Both the position numbers and the translations under genes were made by a program. A DNA stretch of 64,000 nt, from assembly GCF_002934605.1 (NCBI RefSeq), contig NZ_PTJC01000009.1, positions 1 to 64,000 on the forward strand, written 5' to 3'. Below the pieces are notes generated by a model. It was not told where the DNA came from, searched no databases, and worked only from the letters and a program-made list of their open reading frames with translations. Below, piece after piece: positions 60,111 to 64,000 of this stretch (the first letter of the stretch is position 1; the number at the start of each line of letters is the position of its first letter). The stretch comes from Neolewinella xylanilytica (GTDB lineage Bacteria; Bacteroidota; Bacteroidia; Chitinophagales; Saprospiraceae).

Positions 60111-61163
60111 TTATAGCCCAAGTATCGAGCGGTTACCGGCCTCGTCCGTACCGGCGTCGGCGAAGTCGTCGAAGGCCTTATCGGTGACCTGGATGATGTG
60201 ATCGGCAATAAAGGGGGCACCCTCGGCCGCTCCTTGTTCGCTGCTCTTAATGGCACATTCCCATTCCAGCACGGCCCAGCTATCGTAGCCGTACTTGCTG
60301 AGTTTGGAGAAGATGGCCTTGAAGTCTACCTGTCCGTCACCGAGGCTGCGGAAGCGGCCGGCGCGATCCGCCCAGCCCTGATAGCCGCCGTAAACGCCCT
60401 GCTTACCGGTCGGATTGAATTCGGCGTCCTTGACGTGGTAGGCGCAGATGCGGTCGTGATAGAGGTCGATAAACTGCAGGTAATCGAGCTGCTGCAGCAC
60501 GAAATGGCTCGGATCGTAGTTGATCTGGGCCCGTTGGTGCCCGTCCAGCGCGTCGACGAACATTTCGAAACTGATGCCGTCGTGCAGGTCCTCGCCCGGG
60601 TGCAACTCGTAGCCTACGTCCACGCCCACCTCGTCGAAGGCATTCAGGATCGGGCGCCAGCGGTCGGCCAGCTCTTTGAAGGCCATTTCGACCAATCCGG
60701 CGGGCCGCTGGGGCCAGGGATAGACAAACGGCCACAGCAGGGCACCGGAGAAGGTGGGGTGCGCTTTCAGTCCCATGTTCGCACTCGCCTTGGCATTTAG
60801 CAGCAGCTGATTGGTCCCCCATTCCATCTTCGCCTTTCGGTCGTTGTTGGCGGCCTTGGGGGCGAAGGCATTGTACATGGTATCGTAGGCGGGGTGCACC
60901 GCGACCATCTGCCCCTGCAGGTGGCTGGCCAGCTCCGTGATCTCGAGGCCGTGGTCCGCCACCCTACCCTTGATTTCGTCGCAGTAGGTCTTGCTTTCCG
61001 CGGCCTTTTCCAGGTCGATCAGGCGGCTTTCCCAGGTAGGGATCTGAACCCCTTTGTACCCGAGACCGGCCATATAGCGGCAAATGTCGTCGAGGTTGTT
61101 GAAGGGAGGTTGGTCTCCCATGAATTGGGCGAGAAAAATGGCCGGACCTTTAATGGTAGTCAT
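60111..61163 (-). CDS. Sugar phosphate isomerase/epimerase, xylose-isomerase-like TIM barrel
   Basis: The 350-residue enzyme from MTTIKGPAIFLAQFMG belongs to the IolE/AP-endonuclease-2 superfamily. Metal-ligand-like residues appear in GYELHPGEDLHD, INYDPSHFVLQQ, ICAYHVKDAEF and VLEWECAIK. It likely isomerises or epimerises a sugar or inositol derivative. It is followed by the propeller lipoprotein, suggesting a joint carbohydrate role. Confidence 0.88.
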   Translation of the reverse strand: MTTIKGPAIFLAQFMGDQPPFNNLDDICRYMAGLGYKGVQIPTWESRLIDLEKAAESKTYCDEIKGRVADHGLEITELASHLQGQMVAVHPAYDTMYNAFAPKAANNDRKAKMEWGTNQLLLNAKASANMGLKAHPTFSGALLWPFVYPWPQRPAGLVEMAFKELADRWRPILNAFDEVGVDVGYELHPGEDLHDGISFEMFVDALDGHQRAQINYDPSHFVLQQLDYLQFIDLYHDRICAYHVKDAEFNPTGKQGVYGGYQGWADRAGRFRSLGDGQVDFKAIFSKLSKYGYDSWAVLEWECAIKSSEQGAAEGAPFIADHIIQVTDKAFDDFADAGTDEAGNRSILGL

Positions 61164-61347
61164 ATACGTTTTGAATTTTCTTGGCGAAGAATAAGCCATT
61201 GGGCGGCGGGGCGCGGGTGCTAGAAACCGCAATCCCCCCATGTCGGTCGCGCTTATGCGCCGCGGCTAACTTAACAAGATTTGCCGGATCGTGCTCCCGG
61301 TAAGGTAAGGGACCGCAATTTTCTTCGGCGAAGGCGGCAAACGCAAA

Positions 61348-61371
61348 GAGGCCCGGTTCTCACCGGGCCTC
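61348..61371 (-). terminator. Hairpin GAGGCCCGG/CCGGGCCTC
   Basis: A 9-bp perfect stem with loop TTCTCA. The minus strand reads on into TTTGCGTTTGCC; the plus strand has no T run. No annotated gene on the minus strand ends here. Confidence 0.6.
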
Positions 61372-61525
61372 CCATGACAGACACTTTGAACAAACACAAA
61401 AAAATTCCTCGTTCGGCAACCGCGGAAAATTCCCGGATACCATAGATGGTTGAATCGAGTCGATCGTTCGTAGGTCTTTTTCTTATATGCGCTTGGGCAA
61501 ATTTACCGGCCGCCGTATTGGCATG

Positions 61526-61827
61526 AAAAAGCGCCCGCTTCGGGCGGGTTTGGATATCGGGGAGCAGCTCTTCGGAGGGTCGTCCCGAAGTGCCCCCTGT
61601 ACACGGCGTCGATATAAACGGTGTGGACGTACCCTCATTCCGAAGGACTAAACGTGGGTACGTTTAAACCAGGGTAGTACAGGAATATCCGTATGGTAGA
61701 TTAATCCGTTTCCGGAGGGAGCGAGGCCCGTGCATATTCGGCTGGAGCGGTGCGGAGATCGAGCATCAAGCTCCAGTGCGTAGCAACGGTTGTATCAATA
61801 GGTAGTAGGTTTCGTTACACTAAGGTA
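61526..61827 (-). ncRNA. Candidate small RNA with intrinsic terminator
   Basis: The minus strand between a TACCTTAG box (61820-61827; one mismatch to TAnnTTTG) and the hairpin CGCCCG/CGGGCG (61532-61546) followed by five T (61526-61530) has no coding frame. Between them hairpins such as CGTACCC/GGGTACG and CACCG/CGGTG can form. A transcript of about 290 nt would result. I could not match it to a known RNA family such as 6S RNA. The evidence is the promoter-like box and the terminator only. Confidence 0.3.
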
Positions 61828-61928
61828 GACCATTCCCGAACGCTAATTTTAAATTATTTCCGGCTCGTAGCCCGGTAGATGGAAAGCCCCTACAGCAGTT
61901 GAAATGGCTGGCCTGAATCGCTCAATAA

Positions 61929-62123
61929 ATGAATACTTTACGTATAGCACTGACCTGCATATCTGGCGTTTTGGTAATATTTTCCCTAGGAAAAAGGTTG
62001 GGCTTACTCGAATTCAGGCACGCATCACGTATCCCCATCGAATGGTTGCGGCAAAACGGAAAATACCGGTTACGCCCCATCCACCCTATTTTGCCCCTAT
62101 GCTTCCAAGAATCAACCCACTGA
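61929..62123 (+). CDS. Possible small membrane protein, 64 aa
   Basis: The reading frame starts MNTLRIALTCISGVLVIFSL, a single hydrophobic helix, and then a basic stretch. It ends 1 bp before the DinB gene start, consistent with coupling. There is no homology I recognise and the codon use is undistinguished, so this is uncertain. Confidence 0.3.
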   Translation: MNTLRIALTCISGVLVIFSLGKRLGLLEFRHASRIPIEWLRQNGKYRLRPIHPILPLCFQESTH

Positions 62124-62124
62124 C

Positions 62125-62685
62125 ATGGTAGTCACCGATATCCATGCTCAAGAATACGGGGCGTTTTACGCCGGCTACCTTTCCCGCGTTCCCTCCCCGC
62201 TGACCCTTTCCGAGGCCCTGACCACCAGCGGAGACATGCTACTCGAATACCTGTATGCACTGGATCCCGAGCACGCCGATTACGCCTACGCGCCCGATAA
62301 GTGGACGATTGCGCAGGCGCTACAACACCTCATCGATACCGAACGGATATTTGCCTACCGTTCCCTACGCCTTGGCCGCCGGGATTCGACGCCCTTGCCG
62401 GGTTTCGACCAGGATGAATACGCCGCGCGAGCCGATCTGACCCACCGCCGTTTTCCCGAAATGATCGGCGAATTTGCCGGGATCCGGCAGTCAACCGTGA
62501 CCCTCTTCGCTTCCTTCACCGAGGCGGACCTGTCCTTCATCGGAACCGCCAGCGGTTACCCGATAAGTTGCCGGGCCATGGGCTTTATCATCGCCGGCCA
62601 TACCTTCCATCACCAGCGCATTTATGTGGAGCGGTACGGACATGGCAAGCCGGCAAACGCGGGTGAGGAGAATACCGAAGGCTGA
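62125..62685 (+). CDS. DinB-family protein
   Basis: The 186-residue four-helix-bundle protein has DinB/YfiT-like metal-site histidines: one in ALQHLIDTERIF and two in the IIAGHTFHHQRIYVERYG segment, with PDKWTIAQ in the first helix. DinB proteins include bacillithiol or glutathione transferases and damage-response enzymes; the substrate is unknown. A short membrane-type frame precedes it. Confidence 0.85.
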   Translation: MVVTDIHAQEYGAFYAGYLSRVPSPLTLSEALTTSGDMLLEYLYALDPEHADYAYAPDKWTIAQALQHLIDTERIFAYRSLRLGRRDSTPLPGFDQDEYAARADLTHRRFPEMIGEFAGIRQSTVTLFASFTEADLSFIGTASGYPISCRAMGFIIAGHTFHHQRIYVERYGHGKPANAGEENTEG

Positions 62686-62698
62686 ATGGTCTGAACCT

Positions 62699-62706
62699 TA
62701 TATTTG
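62699..62706 (+). promoter_or_regulatory. -7 box TATATTTG
   Basis: Exact TAnnTTTG match, 33 nt before the TTG start at 62740. Confidence 0.5.
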
Positions 62707-62739
62707 TAGTACTGATATCACCGCCCACACTACCCGGCT

Positions 62740-64000
62740 TTGCGACTTACTCTTTCCCTGTTATTTACGTTGTTAATCACGGTCTCCCTGAGCGCCGAAC
62801 GCCTTGAAGACCGCCTGCGGATGCTGATGCCCGGTGACGGGCAGGTCGTCAGCGAGGAACGTCGGTTGGTGGAAAAGCACCTGGAAGACCTACTGCGCCG
62901 CCTCGACTGGCAGGATCGCCTAAATCAGCATTCCCGATCCGAGCAAATCGCCCAGATTGCCGAGCGCCTCAACAAAGAGTTGCTGCGGGAATTCGAGGCC
63001 GGCGCCACGCTTACCGACGCCGTCCGGGAAGGGCGGTATAGCGACGCGACGGCGGCCGTTTTCTACGCCCTTAGCCTCGAACACTTCAACATTCCCCACG
63101 AAATTTACGTGGACCATTGGGAGGCCTACTTGGTAGCCGACCCGGCGGTCAACGGGTCGCGCATTCGTCACCCGCTTGCCGAAGCACACGGAGAGCGGGA
63201 AGAAACCAGCTTTCGCCGGGATTACCTGGCACTCGTACGCCGCACGGTGGAATTCGATCTTCCTTCCCTTTCGGACGGCCAGTCCGACAGCATCTTCTAC
63301 CACTACTACTACCAGCCTGACCAGCGACTGACCCTACGGCAATTGTCGGCTTACCAGCAACTGCGCCAGGCCCAGCGTGCCTATCGGGCCGGTGATTATC
63401 CGACGGTCGCTACCTACCTCGAACGCGCACGCTTGCTGGATCACCGCCCCGCCATCGACGTACTGGACCGGGCGGCGGAGTTGCAGGCCACGGCCCTCGG
63501 CGTGCTGCAGAACGACCAGAAGGTGGATCAGCTCTTCGAGAGCTGGCGTAGCGAACCGGCTAACCCCTACTACCCCACCGCGCTCTTGCGTCAGTTCGAT
63601 CGCCGGCAACGGGAACTTTTAGCCGTCGATACCCTGGATGCCCTCCCGGCTTTGGTCCATTCCTTTGTCCTGCGAGCGCCCACCGGCGCGGAAGCCTGGG
63701 AAACCCGGATCCGGCTCCTGCGCGACATCCGGCTCATGGAATATTACCAGGATCGCGGCAAGGCAGTACAGGCATTGCAAATGGCCGAGACGTTGCTGCG
63801 ACAGGACGGTGAGAATCCGCACTTTCGGGCGTACGTAGCCGAACTAAGCCTCTACGATCTGCGGCGAAACTATCCCGAACCGGACGACCAGGTGGATCGG
63901 GCGCAGGTATTGGCAGCCAAATATCCGTTCGTTGCCGATCACCCGCGCTACGCCGACATCGTGCTGCGGCAGTCGGCCCGCAAGGTGCGCGATCACTTCG
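62740..64000 (+). CDS. Exported repeat protein, truncated by the window end
   Basis: The open frame runs from TTG 62740 to the window end without a stop (420 codons seen). The N-terminus LRLTLSLLFTLLITVSLSA is a signal peptide. The body is alpha-helical with TPR-like repeats (AYQQLRQAQRAYRAGDYPTV, YYQDRGKAVQALQMAETLLR, QVLAAKYPF). It should lie in the periplasm. No named family is recognised; the missing C-terminus could decide. Confidence 0.75.
   Translation, partial: MRLTLSLLFTLLITVSLSAERLEDRLRMLMPGDGQVVSEERRLVEKHLEDLLRRLDWQDRLNQHSRSEQIAQIAERLNKELLREFEAGATLTDAVREGRYSDATAAVFYALSLEHFNIPHEIYVDHWEAYLVADPAVNGSRIRHPLAEAHGEREETSFRRDYLALVRRTVEFDLPSLSDGQSDSIFYHYYYQPDQRLTLRQLSAYQQLRQAQRAYRAGDYPTVATYLERARLLDHRPAIDVLDRAAELQATALGVLQNDQKVDQLFESWRSEPANPYYPTALLRQFDRRQRELLAVDTLDALPALVHSFVLRAPTGAEAWETRIRLLRDIRLMEYYQDRGKAVQALQMAETLLRQDGENPHFRAYVAELSLYDLRRNYPEPDDQVDRAQVLAAKYPFVADHPRYADIVLRQSARKVRDHF

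Noticed and set aside
61904..62131. Plus-strand frame of 75 residues overlapping the DinB start
   Set aside because: It overlaps a more membrane-like frame and the start of the DinB gene, and shows no recognisable feature.

Overview
The window looks like chromosome of a GC-rich member of the Bacteroidota, most plausibly a Lewinella-like (Saprospiria) bacterium. Several things point there: a SusC/SusD pair, a type IX secretion component (PorD family) and a protein with a type IX sorting tail, a BT_3928-type DoxX protein, DUF1573/DUF3137/DUF6495/DUF5872 proteins, a ~300-residue NusB, and the Bacteroidota -7 promoter box (TAnnTTTG, here usually TACCTTTG) in front of many genes. The genus is an inference from gene content. 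No rRNA, tRNA, CRISPR array, prophage or intact insertion sequence was recognised.

Left part (1-8 kb): two tandem repeats lie beside an iron-sulfur/biotin cluster on the minus strand (nfu, bioA, fdx, iscX), followed by a susC-susD outer-membrane uptake pair. 8-15 kb, mostly plus strand: an outer-membrane barrel gene joined to trpDCF and a DUF2520 gene, a GH10 xylanase lipoprotein, and rplU-rpmA, in which L27 carries an unusual helix-hairpin-helix extension. 15-24 kb: a DEAD-box-family RNA helicase with a long structured leader, a DUF5872 protein, a LytTR membrane regulator interrupted by an in-frame stop, a MORN/beta-propeller protein, DUF6495, a GH3 glycosidase and a LexA-like S24 repressor. 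A hairpin-rich non-coding stretch follows (24.25-24.8 kb).

25-35 kb: a three-gene acyl-CoA operon (nitronate monooxygenase family, enoyl-CoA reductase-like SDR, enoyl-CoA hydratase), two exported proteins, a large Dna2-like nuclease-helicase, a DoxX/thioredoxin-like membrane protein and nusB. 35-45 kb is a patchwork of housekeeping genes (arfB, phosphatase, DUF1573, YjjG-type HAD, dps, amidotransferase, two SDRs, xseB, ppx, DUF3137). 45-49 kb is the cluster bamD-rpoZ-coaBC-porD, which joins outer-membrane assembly, RNA polymerase omega, CoA synthesis and type IX secretion.

49-64 kb: topoisomerase IB, two separate ECF sigma factors each with a small downstream partner gene, corA, a FabH-like synthase, folC, lipB, quinone oxidoreductase, proC, a MarR regulator, a lipoprotein plus sugar-isomerase pair, a non-coding stretch with a candidate small RNA, a DinB protein, and a secreted protein cut by the window end. 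The most interesting items are the L27 fusion, the stop-interrupted LytTR regulator, the miniature anti-sigma-like gene placed behind a terminator with its own promoter, the spacing of TACCTTTG boxes only 4-7 nt from start codons (predicting leaderless mRNAs), the LexA-like repressor with a plausible self-cleavage site, and the candidate small RNA near 61.5-61.8 kb.
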